A stretch of DNA of 64,000 bases, from the NCBI GenBank assembly GCA_030737875.1, contig CM060915.1:905084677-905148676 (forward strand). The letters are read 5' to 3'. Shown here in pieces: positions 35,104 to 49,459 of the stretch (the stretch's first letter is position 1; each line of letters starts with the position of its first letter). The DNA is from Allium sativum. Its lineage: Eukaryota > Streptophyta > Magnoliopsida > Asparagales > Amaryllidaceae. The translations under genes and the position numbers were made by a program. Below the pieces are notes generated by a model that had not been told where the DNA came from, did no database searches, and worked only from the letters and a program-made list of their open reading frames with translations.

Positions 35104-36199
35104 TGTTGGAATTCATTCAACACATCACACCAACATAAAGATGTTGTTGACATGCTTTTTAGTCAAAGCTGTCACATGTGAAATCTTTAGATAACAATAT
35201 GTTCAAGTATTGAGAACAACGTCAGAAGACAGGAAGCGACTTGGCTGAAGTCGCATCACAGACAAAGAATGGCCCGAAACTCCTATCAGAAAACCTCTTT
35301 TGGGCCTTAAAAAAGAAACTATGATGTTATGCACTATAAAACCTATAGCCCTCTGAATTAGCTTCAGGTAGAGCTTTCGTTTGGCTTAATCGGACTTACA
35401 GTTTGGAAGTTACGCCCATTTCCGTGAACGGGTGTAAGCTAGCATCGAAAACTCAGACCATGGCACCGGCTCGCCCCCTACAGCTCGCCCCTCCCACTTA
35501 GCTCATGGTCCACCACCCGGATCGTGGTGGACCCCTAAACCACAACCCGCTCGTTATGCACACCTGGGCCATGACCCGACCGTGAATGTCAGCTGCCACC
35601 TCGGTTCGCCCATGCACCCCACGAACCACTTGGGAACAGTCATGCTGTACACGATTTAGACCTATTCTCATAACACATTTTCCTCCTATTGACCCTGATC
35701 TCATTACACATGGCATGGCATGACTTGGAGAGGATTTCTCCATGTTTTCATCTCATTTCGAGATTTTTGGGATGAGTGCCACGTGTCCCATGAACCAGTT
35801 TCAGGAAATGGCTATAAATGCACCATTTGAAGGCATTTTGAGGGGCTTCTCCTAATCATTTGGTACTAACACCTCTCAGACTCCATTGCTAAGAAGAGAA
35901 GCACACTGTGTCTTCTTCAAATAAATCTAACACGAGGATTTCGTGTATAAAATCACTCTCTTTTCTCTTCTTCTTCATTGTAAACACGAGGATTTCGTAT
36001 ATAAATTGAGAGAATTGTATTGTAACTTCTTAGGATTTAAGAAGAGATAAAGTGGACGTAGGCTTGGTTTGAGCCAAACACTATAAAAAACTCGTGCGTC
36101 CCTTTTTGTTTACTGCTTTTTTGCATTTATTCTCTGTGATCTGTGATTGTGAGGACTTCACACCGCACTTGGGTGTTAGAACCAAATTTGGGTTTAACA
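35104..36199 (+). mobile_element. Copia-like solo LTR (1096 bp)
   Basis: It starts TGTTGGAATTC and ends GGGTTTAACA, terminal words typical of Ty1/copia LTRs. It has a TATAAAT box at 35813-35819 and a repeated hairpin word CACGAGGATTTCGT at 35931 and 35985. No internal copia genes are present, so it is a solo LTR or remnant. The flanks (gaatcc and gatgt) do not match, so no target duplication survives. Its site coincides with a 2.6 kb deletion in the host C LTR. Confidence 0.65.
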
Positions 36200-38441
36200 G
36201 ATGTAAACAATAATAATAAAATATGAGGAATCCAGTTGGATCCCTCAACCTGTTTTCCCTTCATCCACAGATGTTAGTCAACATAAATAATACCAATCCC
36301 GTTTCAAGGCAGGATATCGTGGTATGAAGGTCATTAAGTCAATATATCGTGGGGCAATAGTGTCATCCGCTAATCATACTACGGGCATCCACTGACGGTA
36401 CTACGGGAAATGTCCAATATATATATATATATATACATACATACATATATATATATATACATAAACATATTAGCCACAACCACTAAGCCTGAATATAACT
36501 AATATATATTATAATCGCAATTTATCAATAAACAGCAATGTAACCAGCCAACCAACAAACAACATATAAATATTTGTATTAAATAAAAATTCGATTATAA
36601 TAAGTTATAATCGAACCAAAGAGTGAGTTTACTCACCTTGATTTCCGTTTGCCAAATATCTTGATAAATCTTGTAACGTTGCGACTACAAATCCACCCAA
36701 ATTTATTTACTACCTATGGTTATTTATTTTAGTTTATCGATTAAACTCTATTAATTTAAATTAAATACTTACAAAAATAAATAAATAAACCCTTCAATGT
36801 ATTTTTAAATTACGATAAAATGTATACCTTACAATTTTTGACCAATTATGAAGCTCTCAACAGTCACTGATCGACTTAGAAGTATATCTCCGAACAGTAG
36901 CAAAAATTACAACAGTTCATTTCGGCATTCTATTGAACATCATATAGTCAATCTCTGTTATGTTTCAATCACTTAAACCGCTGCTTTAAACCATCAGCCC
37001 TCGTCTCAACTATTACTATGACATCCAGATGAATCTCAACCATTAATGCATAACCCAGTTTAAGTCACCATACCTTCAAATGACAGTGTATTTCCTGTCA
37101 TGCACGCATCTACATTTCCAAACCAAACTTCACACGTTTTTACCCACTGCTAAACTCCATAGCATCCTTCCATCATCACTCGTCGATACCAAAAAAATAG
37201 ATCAACCTTCCCATTACCCACTGCGAACCAAACTATATTCAAATTGTTGAACTCACCACTGTCAAGCTTCAAAAACCCTCAATAACGAACCCGTCATCAA
37301 CCACTTCTCTCCATCACGAGATCACACTTCCCTCGCCATCACCAAATCACTTGCACGAACAGTTTCCAACAAGCGATCGGACTTAGAGTCAATTCTCACT
37401 TGAACTGGCGATCCACCTTGGATGACATCGCAACTCCAGCAACTTTAAATTAAACTCGGCATCCTCAAACCAGTCATGACCTCACTGCTCTGAACTCATC
37501 GCATTCTATTCGAACCCCGGACCTCATTGCACCCATTGTTTTTCCCAATAAAATAAACGAACCCCAAAAGCCAACGTACTAGCCCTAATTTGATCTTCCA
37601 AAATTGGATTGCGATTTCGATTTCGATCTCCTCACGCAAGCATCTTAATTTTGATGGTGAGCATCGGAAAAATAATGCGCGACTCCATTATATTCTTTGT
37701 TGCTTCATCTGAAGCTTTTGGATTTTGCCCAGAAAATGAATGAGAGGGGTGCAGGTTTTTATACTTGCAAAGGGGACAAATTCTATAGCTCGAGAAAGCA
37801 ATAGATCTGCATGAATAGCCTTTAGGTTTGCGCCATTAATTTCTTGCTTAACTCAGAAATGAAGCTAAAAAACATTTCGTACATGAAATGAAAGAAGAAG
37901 GTGTAGTTGTTGGGGAGAAAATAAATAATGGTCGGCTTGTATAATTTGATTAGATTTAGGATATAATTTTATTTGATTATTTTATATAAAATATTTCAAA
38001 ATATCTCATGGCCACTAATTTGCAACCACGAAGCCCTATTTTAACGTAACGACCGATGTTTCCTTGTTTTATTGTTATTCTGAACTCAACGGAACCGGTT
38101 CTAAAATTTTATTTGATTGTATAGAAGAGATAATAATTTAAATTAAATTCAATTAAAAATATATGTTGATTTTAATCAATTAAATTCCTTGCTAATAAAT
38201 TATTATTATCATTCTAATTTAATATAGAATTTATATCGATGAATCATTTTGATTCAGTTTTAACTTCAAATTCAATTTTTTATCGTTTTCAAATTACAAT
38301 AATTCGATATGTTCGAAATTAAATCATATATTGATTATTAAATTGATAAATTCAATATAAAAATCCATTTATATTTCTAATTCAACATTTAAAATAAATT
38401 TAAATGTTTAAAATAAATTGACTAAAATCTGGGATGTTATA
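36200..38441 (-). mobile_element. 3' LTR of element C, outer piece
   Basis: This matches about 43069-45178 in the other LTR at roughly 13% mismatch in a sample. It contains AT dinucleotide runs at 36418-36465 and 38755-38776 and a TATAAAAA box near 37756-37763 (minus). It ends GGGATGTTATA at 38441, followed by the reversed polypurine tail. Confidence 0.83.
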
Positions 38442-39444
38442 TTTCTTCTCCCTTAAAAGAATTTCGTCCCCGAAATTGGCAAGGCAGAAGAAATGCTACA
38501 AACCCGTTAACTTTCCCAAAACCTACTTTGTTATAACTCAGTATTCAAGGCCCATACAAATTTTAAGTTTTCATGGAAATATTTAATTTCTTATTTCCCA
38601 TTCAAAAACCTTCAAATTGAATTCAATCTAAGTGGTCATTTTAAATTGATTTCAAATCAATTTAATCCTTTTAATCGATTTAACTTGTGCAAGTTAAATT
38701 TTAAATTCCAGAATTCAAATACCCGGTATTTATTTCAAATTCCTTTTGAAATCATATATATATATATATATATATGTATTTATTTATTTCTACCTCAAAT
38801 TCAAAATATTTGGATTATCCAAAACAATTTGTTTTCTTAAATAATTTTCTTTGGAAATTTTACCATGATAGCAATCCATCACTTAGAAACCCAAAACAAA
38901 ATACAAATGATGTGGCCATCATCATCTGAATTATTTTCCAGCGACTAAAGTGAGTTCAGTGCTTTATTACTTTCAAAATTCATCCAAAACGATTTTTGTT
39001 CCAAAATCCTCCTAAAACAAAGCTATATTATTTTAAGATACTCTGGAAAAATATTTTCCAATCTTTTGGGATTTAACTTCCACTTATGGTTTGAGTTCAG
39101 TTCCATTTCGTCTCATTTGTATATATCATTTATACATAAATTCTATCTGATTATATATAACCATTCCAATTTTTTAATATCAACCACTTCATCCATAGAT
39201 AAATAATTTTAGAAAATTACTCACTTTTATATCAAATTATAACTTTGGGTAAAATTATTTCATTTACCCAGTTTAAACAATATTATGCCAAACTATTATG
39301 TTCATGTATTTAGAAACTCGAATCGACGTCGTGGCGTCCCATGATTCGACCAGAATTCAAAAACCACCCAATAAACAAGCCAACACAATATAAAACAGTT
39401 TTTATATCAACTTACAAATACACTCTCTCATATATATACACTCA

Positions 39445-39483
39445 ACTCATTCTAGGGTACTACTGACCCTATCTCTAATAAGT
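39445..39483 (-). other. Leader hairpin of element C
   Basis: The inner stem TAGGGT/ACCCTA (39453-39458 with 39466-39471) is perfect, with loop CAGTAGT in element sense. The outer stem 39445-39451 with 39477-39483 has 7 bp, including one U-G wobble that exists only in the minus-sense RNA. Confidence 0.72.
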
Positions 39484-39519
39484 AAACCCGACCAAAGCAT
39501 AGGTGTTTGCCTAACCTAA

Positions 39520-39531
39520 GCTCTGATAACA
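39520..39531 (-). other. Primer binding site of element C
   Basis: In element sense it reads TGTTATCAGAGC, one base different from the complement of initiator-Met tRNA. It lies two bases from the LTR and is consistent with the greater age of C. Confidence 0.85.
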
Positions 39532-39533
39532 AC

Positions 39534-42500
39534 TGTAAAGGCCCGCAAATCTGTACTATCTAAGTTGACTAAAACAACACATGTCCAACCCAAATTGCAC
39601 AGAAATACGAGTCAGTAGGGTTAAAGAAATAGAAATAGATATATGTACCATCATCACAACAGAACGAATAAAATAGGTTATATAACATAATCCTTGAAAT
39701 ACAAAATTTTATATCAGATATACGTACCATCATCAGAGTACAATACAACATTTGATACCGCAGAAAATAACTCTAAAATATCTAATGGTTGAAGCCTCCT
39801 ACTTCAAACTCCTCCAAGTGTATTTGTAAATTCATTAAACACTTGATTGCCCGTACAAATTTAGGCACCCAAGAGTTTAGGGTAAAACAAACATAATAAA
39901 CTCTAGGTCAGTCATGGGACTGGTGTGGGTAAACTCTAACCATAATATTTAACTTCAAAAAAAAAAACTTTTGAAAGAAAAGGATATTAGTACTACCAGC
40001 CCGCACATAAACATGGATGGTTTTTACCTTACTATAACCCAAATCACTTTTGATATCAAAATCCGGTGATATTATAATAATGTCTAATCAAATAAATAAC
40101 CATCTAGTAGAACTCTTGCATCTCACGCTCCACACGTATAGTATAAAATCAAAAACCGCAGGGAGCTTATTAAAGATTGGAATCCAACTATAATAATGTA
40201 TGAGACCACCTCCCGATCAGTGTACTCTAGAGGGGATGCACTAGGGGTTCAACAATAACACCCTGCAACCAGGCCACACATAACCAGTCACTCATTCAGC
40301 TTGAGTGGACAGAATGTATTATTACCCACGTTTGTTGGCCCTCCAACCGTAATCCGTAAGATACGGAATCGAAAGAAGAATAAATGAATTTTATCTAGAT
40401 CGGTGATAATACACCCAGCTTGGGTATGACCCAACTAGCTATGTTGTCCGCCCAATTTTTGTCATTTCCTGGTTGTGAGGCTTGAGACTACGTTTATCTT
40501 TTCAAAACATTTGGCCACCATTCACTTTGAATGAACATTTGGCCTCCATTCACTTTGAATGACACATCGTCATATCCGTCAAATCACTAGTTGATCTTCC
40601 TAAAAATATTACGGGTATAAAAAGCTAAGAGAAACAAATTCCTCAGCCACCAAACGTAATACCTTGAAAAGATCACCTTATATGATCCGTTAGGCATACT
40701 CTGTCATATATTCATCCATACAATTTGTCCTGGGTCTGGACAAATCAAAGACGCTATTCCATTAATCCATCTTAGGCAATTTCTACCTAGGATTTACAAA
40801 ACAACCCTTGCAGTTTGCCCCATCTTCAATTATTTTCAGCATACCTAATTCGCAATGCCTGTGCCAATACAAAGTGGTTTTCAGATAATAAATGTAACAG
40901 GTCTCTCCAAATTGAGAACAATGGTAAAAAAACTTCGATAGTCGATTATTTATCAATCGAAGAAAACAAACATCCATCCAAATTACTAATATCAAACAAT
41001 CAGTGTCCCTTTCTAATATTTCATTTTCGTTTCCTTATTGGGTTCTCTATACGTATTTCTAGTTACGAAATTTCTCAAAAACATTCTAACTCCTTAAATT
41101 TACGGAAGATTTAGTCAGCGCCTCATTTGTACGGCTCAATCGGTACAGCTACAAATGGCCTCTCTGGGCCCTTTCCATTCAAAAAGAAAATCAAAAGACC
41201 AAGCGACTTGCCCAGTAGACTCATAAAATCTCATATGGAAATTTAAGTGTTATCCTTTTATCGGGCACTTAAATTATAATCTTCAAGCTCTCTTACTAAT
41301 CTTCATCCTATACCTGCCTATTATATATTCAACCATTCACAATTTTTTTCAAATAAATTCAACACTTTTTGCTTTCCATTCGCTAATTAATTTTCGATTT
41401 AGCTTATTTGTTTAATCTGCTTTTGATTTGAACATATCACGTTCAAATATATTTGTATTCACTTAAACACAATTCACAATCAATTAGCTTGTTCGCTTCC
41501 GAGTTCCAATCAAAATTTCATATTCGACTTCATAATTTTAATTAACATCTTCCATTTACTTAAACCAAATCAAATTAGATCCAAAAGCTCTATTAACTAC
41601 TTTTTAAAAAAAAATAGTTAACTTTATTTGATAATTAAAAATCTGATTTTTGTTCCAAAAAGCAATCCATTTACTCCACTTGAGTTCATATTTAATTTAT
41701 AACTATGGATTATTCTAATCGAAATTCGGATTTTTACTCACTCAAAATCCTTTTATTTAATTTAATAAACCCTTATGGTTTAAAAACGATTATAGCGCTT
41801 TTTTGGTGGAAATTTGATTTTGACATAACACAAAATCTATAAGATGAAATTTAGTTTTTTTCTCTTCCATTAGAAAATTATCATTCTATAGGTCCAAACA
41901 TTTATGGTTTCATCAAATTCCGACTTATATCGAGTTCAATGTGCTCAATTGAAGTTCGAAACGCCAAATTACAAACTACCGCGCTAAACGTTTAAAACTT
42001 CGTTTATAAATAAATTCTAACTCCATTCTCTAATACTTTAATATAAACTAAATCAATTTTCCAAATCTAACTTAAACATCATGATTTTCCAAAATCGTTG
42101 ATTACTTTATTCAAAATTCATAACTCAACATCTATATTAAATTCCAATTTCCTCGGATATAAATTATAGAAATTCGATATAATCAAATTCCAATTATAAA
42201 CTTCCTTTATGGGGAAAATAAATTTATTCAACATACTTAACCATTACAAGCAAATATCACCCCTTGATAATAATGAAGTCGTTCACATTGGGGTATTTTA
42301 TTTACCTCCCAAACCTTGACTGGCGATGTTCTTACCTTTAGATAGATAAAGTTTGTAATACAAAAACTCAATTTAAATCTCACCTTTTATTCCATTTCTT
42401 ACATTTGGAAATCTATTTCCAAAATTGCTCGATCAAAATTAATTCGTCACATTTATAAACATTGTTTATAAATTAATTTCCTTATCAAAACAAACTTCCA

Positions 42501-45178
42501 TTTTTACAATCTTATTTGAAACTCGATTCTCATATTGGAATATTTTATTTTTATAACTTATATTAACATGGAATCTAATTCATTTTTAAATTTAAATTTT
42601 TGTTTCAACCCGATATAATACCAATAGCATATCTGAAAATAATTTTTTTTTAGAAATTCATCATGGTCTAATTGTAATTATAAATCCATATGGATTTATT
42701 TCAATTCATTTTACATTCTGAATATCGGAATAAATTTCATCATTTCCTTTCCCTGAAACGATTTCAAATTATAAATCCCTTTTTAAATTCATACTCTAAT
42801 TTAAATAAATTATCCAACGAAAATTCTTCTCTTTTATTTGGAAACATCATTTATAAATTTCACTTTTTGTTTAAATATTTAAACAAGTATTCATTTCAAA
42901 TTCCATTTGAAATCAAATTTCTATTTCGGAAATTAAATTTTCCTTTTTAAATCTAAAAATCCCTTTATATAATATTTTTAAACATTGATATCAAGGGCCA
43001 GTGATATTCAAACATCCAAGTACAGAAAGCATCAATTCAATTCAACACATAACACATACATAAATATGTAAACAATAATAGTTAAATATGAGGAATCCTG
43101 TTGGATCCCTCCAACCTGTTTTCCCTGCATCCATAGATGTTAGTCAACATAAATAATACTAATCCTGCTTCAAGGCAGGATATCGCAGTATGAAGGTCAT
43201 CTATTTAATATATCGTGGGGCAAAAGGGTCATCCGCTAATGATACTGTGGGCATATGTACATATATATATAATAGCCAGAACCACCAAGCCTAAATATAA
43301 TTAATATATGTTATAATCACAATTTATCAATAAACAACAATGCAACCAACCAACCAACAAACAACATATAAATATTTGTATCAAATAAAAATTAGATTAT
43401 AATAAATTTTAATCGAACTAGAGAGTGAGTTTACACACCTTGTTTTTTGTTTGCCAAATATCTTGATAAATCTCATAACGCTGTGACTATGAATCCACCC
43501 GAATTTATCGTCTAAACTCTGTTAATTTAAATTAACTACTTATGATAAAATGTATACCTTACTGTCTTTGACTAATTATGAAGCTCTCAACAATCACCGA
43601 TCGACTCAGAAGTATACCTCCGAACAACAGCAGAATTACAATCGTTCATTTCGGCATTATATCGAACATCGTACAGTCAATCTTCATTTTGTTTCAATCA
43701 CTTAAACCACTTCTTTAAACCATCATCCCTCAGCTTAACTATTACTATGAAATCCAGATCAACCTCAGCCATTATTACTGCATAACCCAGTTTAAGTCAC
43801 CATACCTTCAAATGACAGTGTATTTCCTGTCATGCACGCATCTACATTTCCAGACCAAACTTCGCACGTTTTTCCCCACTGTTAAACTCCATAGCATCCT
43901 TCCATCATCACTCATCGATACCAAAAAAAATAGTTTGACCTTCCCATTACCCACTACCGAACCAAACTGTATTCAAACTACCGAACTCACCACTGTCAAG
44001 CTTCCAAAACCCTCACTGCCAAACCATCATCAACCACTGCTCTCTATCGTAAGCTTACTCTTCCCTTGCCATCACCAAATCACTCGCACAAACAATAGCC
44101 AGCAAGAGATCAGACTTTGAGCCAATTCTCACTTGAACTGATGATTCACCTTGGAAGACATCGCAACTCCAAAAACTTTAAATCAAACATGACATCCTCA
44201 CACCAGTCATGACCTTGCTGCTCTGAACTCATCACATCCTATTAGAATCCACAAACCTCATTGCACCTATTGTTTTTCCCAATTAAAAAACGAAGCCTCA
44301 AAATCCAACATACTAACCATAATTTGATCTTCAAGAATTGGATTGCAATTTCGATCTTGATCTCCTTACGCAAGCATCTTAATTTTGATGGTGAGCATTA
44401 GAAAATATCGAGCGATTCCATTTTTTAGTTGCTTCATCTGAAGCTTTTGGATTTTTCCTAGAAAATGAATGAGAGGGGGGCGGGTTTATATAATTGCGAA
44501 AGGGAAAAATTCTACAGCTCGATGAAAGCAATAGGTCTACGTGAATAGCCTTTTAGGTCTACGCCAATAATTTCTTGCTTAACTTGGAAATGAAGCTAAA
44601 AAACATTTCATACATGAAATGAAAGAAGAAGATGTAGTTGTCAGGGAGAAAATAAATATTGGTCGGCTGGTATAATTGGATTTGGTTTAGAATATAATTT
44701 TATTTGATTATATTATATTTAATATTTTAAAATATCTCATGGCCCCTAATTTGCAACCACCGAAGCCCTTTTTTAACTTAACGGCCAACGTTTCCTTTTT
44801 ATATCGTTATTCTAAAATCAATGGAACCAATTCTAAAATTTTATTCGAATGTATAGAAGAGATAACAATTTAAATTAAATTTGATTTAAAATATAAGTTA
44901 ATTTCAAATAATTAAATTCATCGACAATAAATTATTATTATCATTCTAATTCAGTATAAAATTTATATTGACAACCTGAATCGTTTCGGTTAAGTATTAA
45001 CTTCAAATTCAATTATTTATCGTTTTCAGATTACAATAATTCGATATATTCGAAATTAAATCATATATCGACTATTAAATTGATAAATTCAATATAAAAA
45101 TCCATTTATGTTTCTAATTTAACGTTTAAAATAAATTTAAGTGTTCAAAATAAATCGACTAAAATATGGGACGTTATA
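39534..45178 (-). mobile_element. 5' LTR of element C (5645 bp)
   Basis: It runs from TGTAAAGGCC to GGACGTTATA. It retains the segment 40440-43067 that is deleted in the other LTR and shared with B, which shows the deletion is in the left copy. The block at 41085-41290 resembles the interiors of A3 and B, including a GTAC word in a weak hairpin at 41120-41135. A TATATAAA box lies at 44485-44493 (minus), about 690 bases from the outer end. The LTR abuts decayed gypsy pol at 45179, into which C inserted. Confidence 0.83.
44485..44493 (-). promoter_or_regulatory. TATA box of C 5' LTR
   Basis: TATATAAACCC in element sense. The other C LTR has a TATAAAAACC word at the same relative position, near 37756. 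Confidence 0.5.
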
Positions 45179-47998
45179 AGTTAGGCCTACAACGTTGAAT
45201 AAGAGATACAGGATATGGATATTGCCGGTGTTCCACGGCAATATGGTCTAATAAGCTCGGTCGAGCATCCATGCTGAATAACAAAATAGGAGAATACACT
45301 AACGGAGCATGACCTCGAATATCGCAATAAGATAGTGTCTCTATTATGTTCCATTCTGCTAGCATCATGGAAACTACAGTTGACTGCTTACGGCTCAATG
45401 CGTCTGCAAATTGATTCCATTTGGAGGTGTGTTCTGGATACCGAAATCGTACGAGGCAAGGAGTTCGAGCCAATGCTATTGTCATATATTGGGCTTCTTA
45501 TGAGTGAAAAGATATTTGATAGATTTATGATTGATGTAGAGAATAAAATGCTCATCCAAAAGATAATGATGCTGCATCTTCAAAGCAAAAACAATGATGC
45601 CTAACTCCATGTCGTGGATAATGCACCAAACTACATTCAAATGCAATTGCCTAGAGGTGTAGGCAGCGACCCGGTGTCTCTGAATAAGCACTGTACCGAC
45701 GCCACATCTACTAGCATTGGTGTAAATAATAAGGTTTGATTACATTTGGGAACAACTAAATAGCATATATGGGAAGCTCTTTCGATTTCTGGAAAGAAAC
45801 CTCACACTTATTTGACTAGATAAATCTAACACCCTTCCTTGCAAGGCTCATGAGAGGAAGAACAATGCGGGAAAAATCTTTAATGGACCCACGGTAATAA
45901 TTCGCCAATCCAAGAAAGCTACCGGTCTTAAAGAAATTTTCTGGCTTCTTTCAGTTTTGAATGGCTTTGATCTTCGAAGGATCGAACGAAATGCCATCAG
46001 AAGATACTAATAGCTGAGAGACTTCACCTTATCCTCCAAAAAATGGCACTTAGAGAACATGGCTTTAAGATGATCATAACGAAGAATACTCAAAACAATT
46101 CTCAAGTGATGAGCATGATCAGCATCTGTCCTAGAATAAATAAGAATGCCATTGATAAACTCAAGACGAACTTGTCGAGATATTCCCCGAATATTTGATT
46201 CATGAGATCAACGAACTAAGATGGAGCGCTCGTCAAACTAAATGGAATGACGGGCCGCTCATAAGGGCCATATCGAGTATGGAATGATGTAAGAGAAATG
46301 TTATCCTCCACATAACGTAAACGATGAAAGATTATTGCGAGGTCAAGTTGAGAAAAGAAGTTAGCACCACTCAGTTGATTGAACATATCGTCGGTCCTAC
46401 GCAATGGATAATGATTTTTGATCGTTAACTCATTAAGCCTATGGTAAACGATGTAGAGCCTAAGAGTTCCTTTATTCTTCTTCATGAGTACATCCGCGAC
46501 ACCCCGTGATGAAGAACTAGGTGGATAAACTATTTGCTTCAAGTTCAAACTGTTGATTCTTGAGTTCCTCATTTTATTTTGTAGACATCCTCATCGGAGG
46601 GCGACTAACGGACTGTGCACCTGGAATAAGATAGATGCAAAACTCAATTGCCTACTTGGGTGGTTAACCCCAAATAAGCTCGAATATATCAGAAAAATCA
46701 TAAATGATAGGAATCTAGGATATATCATCCTCATCTCGAGACTCAAAAGCAAATAAAGAATCTTTGAAATCATAATCGATGTTCCATTAAGTAAGAGATA
46801 GCTGACTAGGCAAATCATAATGCCTAAGTTATAGAACTCACTCAGAACAATTGATTCGGTATTCGTGAGACAATCCATATCGAATATCATGTTAAACCCA
46901 AGATAATGTATCATGTGTTGATTTGTACGAAAAGAAAAACCATATATAACACAGTCTCAACATCCTCACACAACTTGTTAGGTGTTACAAATCCTACGAT
47001 AGGATTCACAATCCTCAAAGAAGTCATAAGACAAGTCACATACAAACAAATAACAACAACAACTTCCTTCAAAACAAATGAATGTGACACACCTATATTA
47101 AAGAGAACCCGAATATAATGATCATGTAACATAATGGTGCCCTCTAAAATAAATGAGAAAAGACCTCATAACAGAGTAGATCTATCTGATGAATCAATGA
47201 AATTAAGCTTCCCCGATTTCTTATTATTTGGATCAATGGGCAAAGAAGATGCTTAATGCCCCTCCTTCTTGCAGTAATGACACTTGCAAGTCTTGAGACA
47301 CCTCTAACTAAATGGTCATAAGGCATGCACTCATAACACGCCAAATTCCGGATCGGAGGGACTGGTACATGAGAATGAGAGCTAGAGCCAACCTAATTTT
47401 TTTTCTTGCTATGTTTAAATGACTTAGATCTGTGGAAGGGAAATTGCTTCTTGTTCGGATCTTTCCGAATCTCTAGCTAGTCACTGCTATCTCTTTCCTT
47501 CTCGACCGCTTCGAGGTGAAGCGTGGAGCCAATGAGCTCCTCGAAAGATAGCTTAAGCATTAAAGGTCTCTTCAGGTATTTCTTTAGGTTAGAAACAAAT
47601 TTGAGATTCTTCTTATAAGATGCACTAATATGCTCTAGACCATATTTGGACAAGGCCTCAAAAGAAGCTACAGACTCAGAAACATATTACTTTCTTTAAT
47701 ATAAGATATTTCCTCTCAAGGGTGGACTCATCGACCTCAGTAGTAAGAAGCTCATACCAATTCAGAGCACTTTCTAGCATCATATTTGATGCTGCAAGAA
47801 CGAGATGGTGGTCGGATAAATGCATGGAAGAAAAGATATGTTTGCATGTATGCAATCACGCTTGAACCTCTAAAATAGACTCCGAGCCTATGAAAGGCTT
47901 GCCTCCTAGATGGGTGAAACCGCTGCACATATGCACAAAAGAGAACTTGCACGGAGGAGAAGATCGAGCAGGAGCTAGAGGATGGATGCTATAGAATA
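45179..47998 (-). pseudogene. Decayed gypsy gag-protease-RT-RNase H (element E)
   Basis: Minus-strand frames with many stops and shifts read in polyprotein order from high to low coordinates. Gag is at about 47998-47400, with GSESILEVQAW-like and SALNWYELL-like words. Then come a worn zinc knuckle near 47340 and a protease near 47120 in which the active-site aspartate has become asparagine (LFNIGVSHSFV). RT is at 46572-46216, with DLAIIFHRLR where the family has a DLxTGYHQ-type motif. RNase H is at 45691-45482, and the DALSRK end at about 45400. Integrase and 3' LTR are absent because C inserted at 45179; they should lie left of the window. This is the oldest coding remnant here and cannot be functional. 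Confidence 0.8.
47994..47998. repeat. Target-site duplication of D2, left copy
   Basis: The sequence gaata directly precedes TGTAACACACC. An identical gaata follows the LTR end at 52178-52182. Confidence 0.88.
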
Positions 47999-48457
47999 TG
48001 TAACACACCGTATTTTTAGTGTAAGATAATAAAATAAGAATAACTTAATTAAATATTCAGAATTAAGTAAACGGACTACTCATTACATCTATCTCGAAAT
48101 TCTGGTCAAGATAGAGACCTGGTTTGCGTAAATCGGACACTGTATGAAGAAGTTATTAAGGTTTGAAGTTTGTATACATGCAAGAAGAATATATATATAT
48201 ATATATATATTAGGTCTAGAAATTCAAAAATGGGTCCAGAAATTCGAAAATCGATTCAAAATTCAAAATTTCAGAAGGCGGCAGACTTCCTGCCTATGTG
48301 GGTTGACCCCCTCAAAGGTTGGTCGACACCATGGTCGACCCCCTCAATGGGGTGTCTACCCACCTACGGCAGATTTTGGCGGATTAGGGTTTTGTGATAT
48401 TTTGACGATTTGGATGGATTTTGGGAAAATCTGAGTGTCCTGGTTGCTCCATACACC

Positions 48458-48465
48458 TATAAATA
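48458..48465 (+). promoter_or_regulatory. TATA box of D2
   Basis: CTATAAATAAGACCC lies 459 bases into the LTR and is conserved in D1. Transcription would start near 48490, leaving a U3 of about 0.5 kb and an R plus U5 of about 3.7 kb. Confidence 0.65.
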
Positions 48466-49459
48466 AGACCCTAGACCTAATCCTAAGCCTCAGAATTCGA
48501 TGGCTACGCCGGGATGCTGCCATTACTCTCTCTCCCTTCTCAAATCTATTCTGAAAATTAAAATGTTAGCCTAGGTGAATTATGAATTCAGATCTGGAAG
48601 AGGGAATCAACGTTAATAAAAAGATTATTGAGTCATAGAAACAAGGTAAACTTCTAAGAACTAATCTATTTAGATTCTTTCTCTTTTCATGAAATAATAA
48701 ATCCATGGTCGTTAGGTTGTGAATCAAATTAAAAGGAAAAGGAGAAACCATGGATGATAGAACAGATCGCATCTAAGATTTGGGGAAAGCATGAAAGGTG
48801 AATGGGTTTAAATTATAGCCTTTAGATAATGTTATGACTATCGTTTAGCATTCCCCTTTTAATAAATTGTGAAATTGCCATTTAATTATAAATTGCTGTT
48901 ATAACAAGTTGAGACGTTAATATGAATAGATCAGGAAATTCATATGTTGAATCTAATAAATTGGGGGAATTATTAGCATGATATAACGTCAAATTGTTAA
49001 TATGAAGAATTCATATATTGAATCAGTTGAAATGTTGGAATGCTTACATGTTACAATATTATTTTGAACATGGGGGAAAAATTCATATATTGGATTTGTT
49101 GGAGTGCTAAAAAGTTTACATGTAAACTTGTCCCAATTATATACAGGGAATAATTGGAGTAAGTATATGATTATATGGATTCATGTTAACATAGAATCGA
49201 ATAAATATGGGTTTGGGCATCGACCAGATTATGTTTAAAGATCATAAATTGGATCATAAGTATAGAAAAATGATTTGAGCGCAAATGGGATCATATGTAA
49301 AATATGAATTGGCATATTTCGAATAATATGAATTTAGAAATATAACCCATCATGAATATAATTGGGTAAATGGGCATTAACACCTATAAAGGCATATGTT
49401 TAAATAATTGATTGATAATGAATGCCTAGGATTATAATTAGAAATTGTAATTGCACTTA

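Larger units (their letters stand above)
38442..39533 (-). mobile_element. Non-coding interior of element C
   Basis: This 1.1 kb has a polypurine tail at 38442-38475 (CGGGGACGAAATTCTTTTAAG in element sense) and a PBS at the other end. No gag or pol similarity is visible. The leader hairpin is at 39445-39483, and a further 5-bp hairpin (39500-39518) lies against the PBS. The layout parallels B and A3. Confidence 0.8.
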
